Below are positions 41,645 to 49,055 of a DNA stretch of 64,000 nt, in pieces. The stretch covers positions 1 to 64,000 of the forward strand of contig NZ_CP040910.1 in NCBI RefSeq assembly GCF_013394085.1. The letters run 5' to 3'. Source of the DNA: Limosilactobacillus fermentum (lineage in GTDB: Bacteria; Bacillota; Bacilli; Lactobacillales; Lactobacillaceae). The number at the start of each line of letters is the position of its first letter. The stretch's first letter is position 1. A program made the position numbers and the translations under genes. Below the pieces are notes generated by a model. It was not told the origin of the DNA. It ran no database searches and saw nothing but the letters and a program-made list of their open reading frames with translations.

Positions 41645-43450
41645 ATGCCACAAGTTGCCATCATGTTACCAAACGGGACCGTTGAAAAGGTCGACCGTGA
41701 ATCAAAGGAAAGTTTAGACGCCCTGCGCCAAGTCGCCGCCCTCTTACTCAAGGCTGCCTTGCAAGACCAATTCAAGGGAATCCGCCTCGGGGAAGCCGTT
41801 GCCGAAGAAGACCAATTCTTCGTTGACTCCGATAAGGACAACCAACAAGTCTCCGCTGACGAATTGGAAGGCTTGGAAAGAGCCGTTAAGAAGTTAGCCA
41901 AGGAAAACCTCAAGATCGAACTGGTCAAGGTCAGCGTTGACGACGCCGTTAAGGCCGTTGAAGGTGACCAATTCTCCAGCGAACTACTTAAGGAAAACGC
42001 CGAAGACGGTCAAGTATCCCTCTACAAGATGGGCGACACAACGATCTTAGCCCAGGCACCCATCATGCTGTACGCTAACCTCGTTAAGAACGTTAAGCTC
42101 CTCTCCGTGGCCGGGGCTTACTGGAAGGGGATGTCCTCTAACCCAATGCTCCAACGGATTTACGGGACCGTCTTCTTCAAGAAGGAAGACCTGGAAGCCG
42201 ACTTGAAGGCCCGCCAAGAAGCCCGCGAACGTGACCACCGGGTGATCGGGAACCAACTCGACTTGTTCTTCGTTGATCCAAAGGTCGGTGCCGGGTTGCC
42301 GTACTGGATGCCAAAGGGGTCCACAATTCGCCGGACGATCGAACGTTACGTGATCGACAAGGAAGTTGGCGATGGCTACGAACACGTCTACACCCCTGTC
42401 TTGATGAACCTCGACGCCTACAAGACGTCCGGTCACTGGGACCACTACCGCGAAGACATGTTCCCGCCAATGGACATGGGTGACGGCGAACTGCTCGAAC
42501 TGCGGCCAATGAACTGCCCATCCCACATCCAAATCTACAAGCACCACATCCGGTCTTACCGTGAACTGCCACTGCGGATCGCCGAACTCGGGATGATGCA
42601 CCGTTACGAAAAGTCCGGGGCCCTCTCCGGTTTGCAACGGGTCCGGGAAATGACCTTAAACGACGGTCACACCTTCGTGGCCCTAGACCAAATCCAAGAC
42701 GAATTCGCCAAGATCTTGAAGCTGATCATGGACGTCTACAAGGACTTCAACATCAACGACTACACCTTCCGCTTATCCTACCGTGACCCGAAGAACACCG
42801 AAAAGTACTTCGCTAACGATGAAATGTGGGAACGCAGTCAATCCATGTTAAAGGCCGCCATGGATTCCATGGGGCTGGACTACTACGAAGCCGAAGGGGA
42901 AGCGGCCTTCTACGGACCAAAGCTGGACATCCAAACCAAGACCGCCCTGGGCAACGACGAAACGATGTCCACCATCCAACTGGACTTCATGCTGCCTGAA
43001 AAGTTTGACCTCCACTACGTTGGTGAAGACGGTAAGCAACACCGCCCAGTCATGATCCACCGTGGGGTGGTCGGCACCATGGAACGCTTCGTGGCCTACC
43101 TGACCGAAATCTACAAGGGGGCCTTCCCAACCTGGTTGGCACCAAACCAAGTCAACATCATCCCGGTTTCCGATGAAAAGCACGGTGATTACGCTGATGA
43201 CTTGGCCCGTGAATTCCGGGCAGCCCAACTGCGGACCGTCGTTGACCACCGCAGCGAAAAGATGGGTTATAAGATTCGCGAAAGCCAGACCCAAAAGGTT
43301 CCGTACACCCTGGTAGTTGGGGAAGACGAAGTGGCTAACGGCACCGTTTCCGTCCGCAAGTACGGGGAAAAGGATCAAGTAAGCATGTCCAAGCAAGACT
43401 TCTTGGACCTCATCTTACACGACGTTGCTACTTACTCACGCGAAGACTAA
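41645..43450 (+). CDS. thrS: Threonyl-tRNA synthetase with shortened N-terminus and inactive-looking editing domain
   Basis: Charges tRNA-Thr. 601 residues, about 40 fewer than usual. The TGS domain is mostly missing: only about 25 residues precede the editing domain. Aligned to E. coli ThrRS, editing residues H73, H77, C182 and H186 correspond to Q29, L33, A136 and I140, so hydrolysis of Ser-tRNA-Thr should be lost. The catalytic core is intact: zinc ligands C291, H342 and H472, motif 2 around [17 protein letters not shown], and a normal anticodon-binding C-terminus. AAAGGAGGAGTTTAC precedes ATG 41645; the longer frame from 41546 lies in the T-box terminator. A second, editing-competent ThrRS may exist elsewhere. 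Confidence 0.92.
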   Translation: MPQVAIMLPNGTVEKVDRESKESLDALRQVAALLLKAALQDQFKGIRLGEAVAEEDQFFVDSDKDNQQVSADELEGLERAVKKLAKENLKIELVKVSVDDAVKAVEGDQFSSELLKENAEDGQVSLYKMGDTTILAQAPIMLYANLVKNVKLLSVAGAYWKGMSSNPMLQRIYGTVFFKKEDLEADLKARQEARERDHRVIGNQLDLFFVDPKVGAGLPYWMPKGSTIRRTIERYVIDKEVGDGYEHVYTPVLMNLDAYKTSGHWDHYREDMFPPMDMGDGELLELRPMNCPSHIQIYKHHIRSYRELPLRIAELGMMHRYEKSGALSGLQRVREMTLNDGHTFVALDQIQDEFAKILKLIMDVYKDFNINDYTFRLSYRDPKNTEKYFANDEMWERSQSMLKAAMDSMGLDYYEAEGEAAFYGPKLDIQTKTALGNDETMSTIQLDFMLPEKFDLHYVGEDGKQHRPVMIHRGVVGTMERFVAYLTEIYKGAFPTWLAPNQVNIIPVSDEKHGDYADDLAREFRAAQLRTVVDHRSEKMGYKIRESQTQKVPYTLVVGEDEVANGTVSVRKYGEKDQVSMSKQDFLDLILHDVATYSRED

Positions 43451-43523
43451 TTATTAAGCGAGGAAACCCTAATAGGACGGACTAGGCGTCAGCCGCCGTT
43501 TATTATCCACGCTAAATCCATAT

Positions 43524-43568
43524 ACAAAGAGGCTATGGCAAGTTTGCCACAGCCTCTTTGTCGTCTTT
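43524..43568 (+). terminator. Terminator of thrS
   Basis: CAAAGAGGCT.TGGCAA pairs with TTGCCA.AGCCTCTTTG around a 2-nt loop (one internal mismatch). T-richness follows but the run is short (TCGTCTTT). Confidence 0.75.
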
Positions 43569-43594
43569 AACACTTTTATCGGGAGAAAAATCAA

Positions 43595-44194
43595 TTGAAG
43601 ATCTTTATCGTAACTCTTTGTCTATTAACCATCGGCACCCTGCTTTGGTCCCTCAAGCAAGGCAACCATGCTAAGCGTCCATTTTGGTGGCGCCTAACCC
43701 TGATCATTGCCACTTTGACCCTCTTTACCGCCGCCATTGGTACCACCACTAACGTTGACGCCGCGCAAAAGCCGACGGTGATTATTAAAAAACTCGGCCA
43801 CTCCTCCATGGTTAAGGAAAGCAAGGCCCACGACAGCCTGTTGGTTAAACGCGACTCCTTGAGCGCCAAGCTAGCCAGCCTCAAGGAACAATTGAGCGCC
43901 GCCGAGTCTAGCAGTGAGGAAGCTAGTTCTAAAGAGGCAGCGGCTAGCGCTCAGGCAGCCAGTGCTAACGCTACTGACGCCGATACGCAACCAAGTTACG
44001 GCGCCGCTACGTCAACGACCACTGCGGGAACCGTCGCCACCGGGAACGGCTCCAATGTCATCGTCGGCGATGCCCGCTCCAAGAAGTACCACTTGCCGAC
44101 CCAAGCCACTTACCACATCAAGGCCGGCAACGCCGTTTACTTCAGCACCGAGCAAGAAGCGATTAACGCTGGTTACACGAAGTCAGGACGGTAA
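43595..44194 (+). CDS. Membrane-anchored protein with C-terminal nuclease-associated (Ada-like) module
   Basis: 199 residues. Two helices in the first 50 residues precede a coiled coil (about 75-105) and an Ala/Ser/Thr linker. The C-terminal segment NVIVGDARSKKYHLPTQATY..AGNAVYFSTEQEAINAGYTKS resembles the small domain attached to thermonucleases and DNA-entry nucleases, but without the usual cysteines. TTG 43595 has GGGAGAAAAATCAA upstream. Five bases separate it from the endonuclease gene, so the two are probably partners. Confidence 0.7.
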   Translation: MKIFIVTLCLLTIGTLLWSLKQGNHAKRPFWWRLTLIIATLTLFTAAIGTTTNVDAAQKPTVIIKKLGHSSMVKESKAHDSLLVKRDSLSAKLASLKEQLSAAESSSEEASSKEAAASAQAASANATDADTQPSYGAATSTTTAGTVATGNGSNVIVGDARSKKYHLPTQATYHIKAGNAVYFSTEQEAINAGYTKSGR

Positions 44195-44199
44195 GCAAG

Positions 44200-45078
44200 A
44201 TGAAAAACTTCCACCACAAAGCGACCATCTCCGTCCTCGGCTTTGCCGCACTGTTCTTAATGACCGTGGGCCTAGTCACCCACTCCGGCACTAAGGAATC
44301 GGCGGTCGTGGCCAGTCCCGCTTCCAGCAGTTACAGTTACGACCGTACCGACCAACGGCGGGCCGCTTCTTTTAGCAAGGAAAACCAGGCCCTCCAAAAA
44401 AAGATCACCCACCTGCAAAAGCAGATTAAAGAAACCAAGGAAGAACTTAGCGACTACGGCGTCCAACCGGCAACCCCCAGCAAGCAATCCAGCCAAGCCG
44501 GCACTAATTTAGCCAACCTGGACTATACCGGCCAAGACGTCATCACCGTTGACAATAATCAACCAAGCTTCTCGGAAGCCGACTTGTCCCTTGCAAACGG
44601 CGCTTGGCAAAGCTACGGGAACTTGGACCAGTATAACCGTCCCGGGGCGGCCAATGCGATGCTCAACCAATCGCTGATGCCCACCGTCAAACGGGAAGCC
44701 CTGACCGTCGACCCGACTGGTTGGCATAACAAACGCGTCAATGGTCAGTGGCTCTACAACCGCTCACACCTAATTGGCTACCAGCTAACCGGGCAAAACA
44801 ATAACTTCAAAAATCTGATTACCGGGACCCGCCAGTTAAACGACCCCGACATGCTCAAGTACGAAGACGAAGTGGCCGCTTACCTAAAGCAATCCCCGGA
44901 CCACTACGTTCGCTACCGGGTTACCCCGATCTTCCGGGGCAACGAACTCCTCGCCCGCGGGGTGGAAATGGAGGCCCAAGCGGTCGGCAGCGACGCCGTT
45001 AAGTTCCACGTGTACATCTTTAACGTCCAACCCGGCGTCACCTTAAATTACAACGACGGTACTAGTCAGGTGAACTAG
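44200..45078 (+). CDS. Membrane-anchored DNA/RNA non-specific endonuclease (EndA/NucA type)
   Basis: 292 residues. A signal-anchor helix (about 9-28) is followed by a coiled coil (60-90) and a beta-beta-alpha-metal nuclease domain from about 105. The active-site motif reads NRSHLIGYQLTG, where relatives have DRGHLLGY; the catalytic His is kept. The later GTRQLNDPDMLKYED provides the metal-binding Asn. It should cleave extracellular nucleic acid, for nutrition or DNA entry. No start other than ATG 44200 fits. Confidence 0.85.
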   Translation: MKNFHHKATISVLGFAALFLMTVGLVTHSGTKESAVVASPASSSYSYDRTDQRRAASFSKENQALQKKITHLQKQIKETKEELSDYGVQPATPSKQSSQAGTNLANLDYTGQDVITVDNNQPSFSEADLSLANGAWQSYGNLDQYNRPGAANAMLNQSLMPTVKREALTVDPTGWHNKRVNGQWLYNRSHLIGYQLTGQNNNFKNLITGTRQLNDPDMLKYEDEVAAYLKQSPDHYVRYRVTPIFRGNELLARGVEMEAQAVGSDAVKFHVYIFNVQPGVTLNYNDGTSQVN

Positions 45079-45102
45079 GTCGTTTCATATGAAACAAAGA
45101 AT

Positions 45103-45213
45103 GGAAGTGCTCACCAACCTACTCGACAGGCCGTTGGCATAGGTTAACGCGACAGCGGCGTTCTGTGGCCAGACTTAGCCACTAGGCCTGTGGTTGGGAA
45201 GCACGTTCTCTGA
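45103..45213 (+). repeat. Dispersed palindromic repeat, copy 7 (full length)
   Basis: 111 bp starting 24 nt behind the nuclease stop. The ends GGAAGTGCTCACCAACC and GGTTGGGAAGCACGTT are imperfect inverted repeats; inner ACAGGCC pairs with GGCCTGT. With copy 4 it defines the element length. Confidence 0.8.
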
Positions 45214-45229
45214 GTAACCACCGAAGATT

Positions 45230-45271
45230 AAAAAGGCGACGATGACCGAATTAGTCATCGTCGCCTTTTTA
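45230..45271. terminator. Bidirectional terminator
   Basis: A perfect 17-bp stem AAAAAGGCGACGATGAC and complement with a 7-nt loop. It ends at the stop codon of the signal peptidase gene on the minus strand. Confidence 0.9.
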
Positions 45272-45272
45272 G

Positions 45273-45884
45273 CTAATTCCCCGTAAAGTAATGCTTCCAG
45301 AGCTGGTTAACGTTGTACTTATGCTGCTTGGTGCTCGAGGACCAAAAGCCCACCTTGACGACCCCGACAATCTTATTCTTCGGCACAAAGCCCCAGTAAC
45401 GACTGTCGTTAGAGACCGAACGGTGGTCCCCCAAAACAAAGTACATTCCCTTTGGGACCTTGGTGGCGCCCATATTCTTCATCCAGTTATTCTCTTCGGA
45501 AATTGACGCTAAAGTCCAATTCCCCGTCCCGGTCGTTCGTTGGTACTTAGAGATGTAGGATTGGTTGGTCTTCTTACCGTTGACGTAGATGTAGCCGTTC
45601 TTGGCTTCCACCGTGTCACCCGGTAAGGCGATTACCCGCTTAACGTAGTCGGTCGTTTGCGATACCTGGGGGTCAACCCCGTTGGCATCGAAGACGATGA
45701 CGCTACCGCGGTGAATCTTCGATGTTTTAACGGCCACCACCCGTTCGTTATTTTGTAGGTTGGGTTGCATCGATGGCCCGTCCACTTTCACGAGCTGGAA
45801 GGCAAATTGCTTCACTAGCAACGCGATGATGAGCCCGATCGCCACTGGGATTATCCAGCTTAAGGTTTGTCGTAGTGCTTTCAT
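45273..45884 (-). CDS. lepB: Signal peptidase I
   Basis: 203-residue membrane protease removing signal peptides outside the membrane. One N-terminal helix, catalytic Ser in GPSMQPNL (box B), catalytic Lys in YVKRVIALPGD (box D) and GDHRSVSNDSRYWG (box E). Start ATG 45884 is taken; an alternative GTG at 45917 has no spaced ribosome site. Confidence 0.93.
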   Translation of the reverse strand: MKALRQTLSWIIPVAIGLIIALLVKQFAFQLVKVDGPSMQPNLQNNERVVAVKTSKIHRGSVIVFDANGVDPQVSQTTDYVKRVIALPGDTVEAKNGYIYVNGKKTNQSYISKYQRTTGTGNWTLASISEENNWMKNMGATKVPKGMYFVLGDHRSVSNDSRYWGFVPKNKIVGVVKVGFWSSSTKQHKYNVNQLWKHYFTGN

Positions 45885-45958
45885 TTTAAATTTTAGCCCC
45901 GCTTTTTTATTGATCACCCTTATCTTACAACAAAGGTAGCGTTTCTCCTAGTCAGACG

Positions 45959-47515
45959 TTACCCCTCCAGATGGGCGATCACTTGGCGGGCAACGGCGAT
46001 GTCGCCAGGGTAGGGGGTATCCACCCCTGCCACCTTTTGGTACTGGTCGGTCCCCTTACCGGCGAGGACAACTAGGTCCCCCGCCCGGGCGGCTTGGATT
46101 GCCGTTTCAATCGCTTCCCTGCGATCGGCCACGTATTCGACTCGGCCAACCCGATCGTGATCGATGTGGGCGTCAATTTCCGCGGCGATCGCCTGGGGGT
46201 CTTCAAAGGCGGGATCATCGGTCGTCAAAATTACCCGGTTGACCCGCTCTTCAGCTAGGGCCTTACCGAGGTCCGGCCGCCGTGAAACCCCCTTGTTACC
46301 AGGCGCCCCTAAGACCACCGTAATCTGGCTCGGCTCTCCTTGGTGTTGCTGGCCCTTTAAAAAGGCTAAGAGACGCTTAACGGAGGCGTAGTCGTGGGCG
46401 TAATCAACGTAGACCGTGCCGTGCTCTTGGGTCCTAATCACTTCCATCCGACCGGCGATGTGGACCTGCCCAAAGGCCTCCTGGATGGTTTTCTTTTTGA
46501 CCCCACCAATGGCGGCACAAATAGCGGCGGCCGTGGCGTTACCCACGTTGTAATCGCCAGCCACGCTGGACTGGTACTCCCCATCTAACATCAGGGCGCT
46601 CCCGCGGTCACTCACCCCGGTTAACTGGAAGTTAGAACCAGCCAAGCCGGTTGACTGGATTTGGTAAGCTAGGTCTAAGTCAGGGTGACTGCCGGCTTCC
46701 CCGAACAGGTAAATCTTGTCCGGGGCCGTCGAGACCTTGGCGGCCTGGTAAACCTCTTCGAAATGGTCCATCTGGGTGTTTAGCACGCAAACGCTGGAAT
46801 TTAAGAGCAGCTGCTCCTTGCAAAAGAGGTAGTTGGCAAAGTCGGGGTGCTCGTTTTGACCAACGTGGTCGCTGGAAATATTCAAAAAGACCCCGATCCC
46901 GAAGTGTAGGGAGTAGACCCGGTCGAGCAAGTAGGATTGCGAAGAGACTTCCATCACTAGGTGGGTCATCCCATTATCGACGGCTTGGCGTAGATAGCGA
47001 AAGAGGTCTAACGATTCAGGGGTGGTCAACTTGGACTTGAAGACGTCACCCTTGCCCAACGAAGTATTTAAAGTTGAGATCAAGGCGGTCCGGTCGTCGG
47101 TCCCCAGGTTCAGGGCCGTGGCGGCGAAGTAGGCCGTCGATGTTTTCCCCTTGGTCCCGGTGATCCCAATCGCAAAGAGGTCGTTGGACGGGAAACCGTA
47201 AAAGGCGTTGGATAGCAGCGCCATCGCCCGTTGGATGTTGGTGACGATCAGGGCCGTCGCCCCGTTTTGGTAGCTTTGTTCGGCCACGTAAGCCGTTGCC
47301 CCGCGGTCAATCGCCTCGTTTAAGTAATCCTCTTTAAAGGCCGCACCCTTACAAAAGAAGAGGGTTTCGGACTGAACGAGCTTGGAATTGTACTCAACGT
47401 GGTAGAAGAAGTGCTGGCGGTAGTTTTCCGTCCGCACCAAGAGGCCGTGTTCGGTCAGCAAAGAAATGGCCGAGTTAGTATCAATGTGAACTTGGTCGAT
47501 TATTTGCAGGGTCAT
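45959..47515 (-). CDS. murE: MurE-family UDP-MurNAc peptide ligase, paralog with DDPA motif
   Basis: 518-residue Mur ligase: N-terminal UDP-binding part, central ATPase with GITGTKGKTST, TTPESLDLFR, and the carbamylated-Lys region NYLFCKEQL, and C-terminal domain. The amino-acid selectivity motif reads ILTTDDPAFEDP; D-[DN]-P-[AN] is the form reported for L-lysine-type MurE, rather than DNPR for diaminopimelate. It follows the other murE after four bases. L. fermentum walls are described as ornithine-D-Asp type, so one of the two probably adds L-Orn. Confidence 0.85.
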   Translation of the reverse strand: MTLQIIDQVHIDTNSAISLLTEHGLLVRTENYRQHFFYHVEYNSKLVQSETLFFCKGAAFKEDYLNEAIDRGATAYVAEQSYQNGATALIVTNIQRAMALLSNAFYGFPSNDLFAIGITGTKGKTSTAYFAATALNLGTDDRTALISTLNTSLGKGDVFKSKLTTPESLDLFRYLRQAVDNGMTHLVMEVSSQSYLLDRVYSLHFGIGVFLNISSDHVGQNEHPDFANYLFCKEQLLLNSSVCVLNTQMDHFEEVYQAAKVSTAPDKIYLFGEAGSHPDLDLAYQIQSTGLAGSNFQLTGVSDRGSALMLDGEYQSSVAGDYNVGNATAAAICAAIGGVKKKTIQEAFGQVHIAGRMEVIRTQEHGTVYVDYAHDYASVKRLLAFLKGQQHQGEPSQITVVLGAPGNKGVSRRPDLGKALAEERVNRVILTTDDPAFEDPQAIAAEIDAHIDHDRVGRVEYVADRREAIETAIQAARAGDLVVLAGKGTDQYQKVAGVDTPYPGDIAVARQVIAHLEG

Positions 47516-47519
47516 CGCA

Positions 47520-49055
47520 TTATTTCTCCATCAATTGCTTAGTAATCTGGTAGTCGCCTTGGTAAGGAACGTCCTTGCCCTTTTCGTGCATAAAGGTTTC
47601 CCGTCCCTTGGCGGCCATAAAGAGGGCGTCGCCAGGCTTAGCCATTGCGTAGGCCTGCTCAATTGCCGCCTTACGGTCAACGTTGACGATGACCTCGAGG
47701 TCGGGGTTATCAATGTTTTCCTTAATGTCAGCGGCGATCTGGTGAGGGTCTTCAAAGAAGTTATCCTCAGAGGTTAAAATCGCCACATCGGCGTACTGGG
47801 ACAGGGCGCGCCCAATGTCTTTACGGCGGGATTCGGCCTTGCCCCCAGCCGCCCCGATCACCACGATCAAGCGGCCATCTTTAAATTCGTGCTTCATGAA
47901 GTTGAAGCTGGCCGTCAGGCTCAAGTAGTTGTGGGCGTAATCGACGCAGGCCACCACGCCCTGCTTGTCCTTGATAAATTCCATCCGTCCTGGCACGGTC
48001 GTTTCGGCCAGGCCCGCCCGAAAGTCCTCGCTGACCGGGGCCACTTGGGCCGCCACGGTCAATGCGGCCAGGGCGTTTGCGACGTTAAAGTCCCCCGGCA
48101 TCATAACTCGAAAATCGCCGTCAAGCTTAGGCAGGGCCGGGTTAGCGGTGGTAACGGTGAAGTAACCGTGTTCACCCAGTCGGTATTGGTAATCGGCCGC
48201 CGATTGATCGCTCCCAAATGAAATTACCTGCTTGCCCAGGTCGTGTGCCTTTTCGGCCAGGTAATCGTACTGACTGCACTCCCGGTTAACGACGAGGATC
48301 CTGCAGTTGTCGATGATTTCACTCTTGCAGGCCAGGTAGTCTTCAAAGCTCGGGTGTTCCACCGGACTAATATGGTCGGGCGAGATGTTTAAAAATACGC
48401 CGATATCAAGGGGCAGGCCAAAGACCCGCGACTTCTTATAGGCCTGGGAAGAAACCTCCATCACCAGGTACTTCATCTGGTTGTCGACGGCCTCTTTCAT
48501 CATCCTAAAGAGGTCTAAGGACTCCGGCGTCGTTAAGTGGGCCGGGATGAAGGTTTCGCCGTCCAAACACTCGTCAATCGAGGAAAGCTGGGCGACCACT
48601 TTCCCCAGGGCCTTGGCCATGACGTGGCGGGTGAAGTAAACCGAGGTCGTCTTCCCCTTGGTCCCGGTGTAGCCAATCACGGTCAGGTTGCGGTCCGGGA
48701 AGCCAAAGAAGGCCCGGGACACGGTCGCCATCGCCTTTTGAATATCGGTAACGATCACTTGGGGTAAGTCAGGATGCTCACTAGTTTTTAACTGGGCGGA
48801 GTAATCCGCCGGGGCCATCGCCACACTCGCCCCCTGGTTAGCGGCCATCGTCAGGTACTTAGGATCAAACTTGAGGCCCTTACAAAAGAAGAGGGTCCCC
48901 TCCTTGACCGTCCGCGAGTCGTAAGACAGGTCTAACACGGTGCGGTTGGCCAACTCCTCCGGCGCCCGGTCGTGCCACTTGCCGGCCACAATCAATTCCT
49001 TGAACAACCCTGCGTCCTTTAAGACCGTGATAATTTCGCTTAGCGTCATTGTCAT
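47520..49055 (-). CDS. murE: MurE-family UDP-MurNAc peptide ligase, paralog with atypical DNFF motif
   Basis: 511 residues with the same Mur ligase architecture: VIGYTGTKGKTTS, TTPESLDLFRMM, carbamylated-Lys YLACKSEI. The selectivity motif reads ILTSEDNFFEDP, replacing both DNPR (diaminopimelate) and DDPA (lysine). The start overlaps the asnB stop (TAATG), so translation is coupled. Which amino acid it adds, or whether it acts on a different peptide, is open. Confidence 0.85.
   Translation of the reverse strand: MTMTLSEIITVLKDAGLFKELIVAGKWHDRAPEELANRTVLDLSYDSRTVKEGTLFFCKGLKFDPKYLTMAANQGASVAMAPADYSAQLKTSEHPDLPQVIVTDIQKAMATVSRAFFGFPDRNLTVIGYTGTKGKTTSVYFTRHVMAKALGKVVAQLSSIDECLDGETFIPAHLTTPESLDLFRMMKEAVDNQMKYLVMEVSSQAYKKSRVFGLPLDIGVFLNISPDHISPVEHPSFEDYLACKSEIIDNCRILVVNRECSQYDYLAEKAHDLGKQVISFGSDQSAADYQYRLGEHGYFTVTTANPALPKLDGDFRVMMPGDFNVANALAALTVAAQVAPVSEDFRAGLAETTVPGRMEFIKDKQGVVACVDYAHNYLSLTASFNFMKHEFKDGRLIVVIGAAGGKAESRRKDIGRALSQYADVAILTSEDNFFEDPHQIAADIKENIDNPDLEVIVNVDRKAAIEQAYAMAKPGDALFMAAKGRETFMHEKGKDVPYQGDYQITKQLMEK

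Noticed and set aside
42047-42637. Long antisense open frames inside thrS (also in the permease, dehydrogenase and LysM genes)
   Set aside because: These are mirror frames caused by GC-rich codon bias; they lack ribosome sites and lie fully within strongly supported genes.
45885-45917. N-terminal extension of signal peptidase from GTG 45917
   Set aside because: The GTG has no properly spaced ribosome site; ATG 45884 gives the normal short cytoplasmic leader before the membrane helix.
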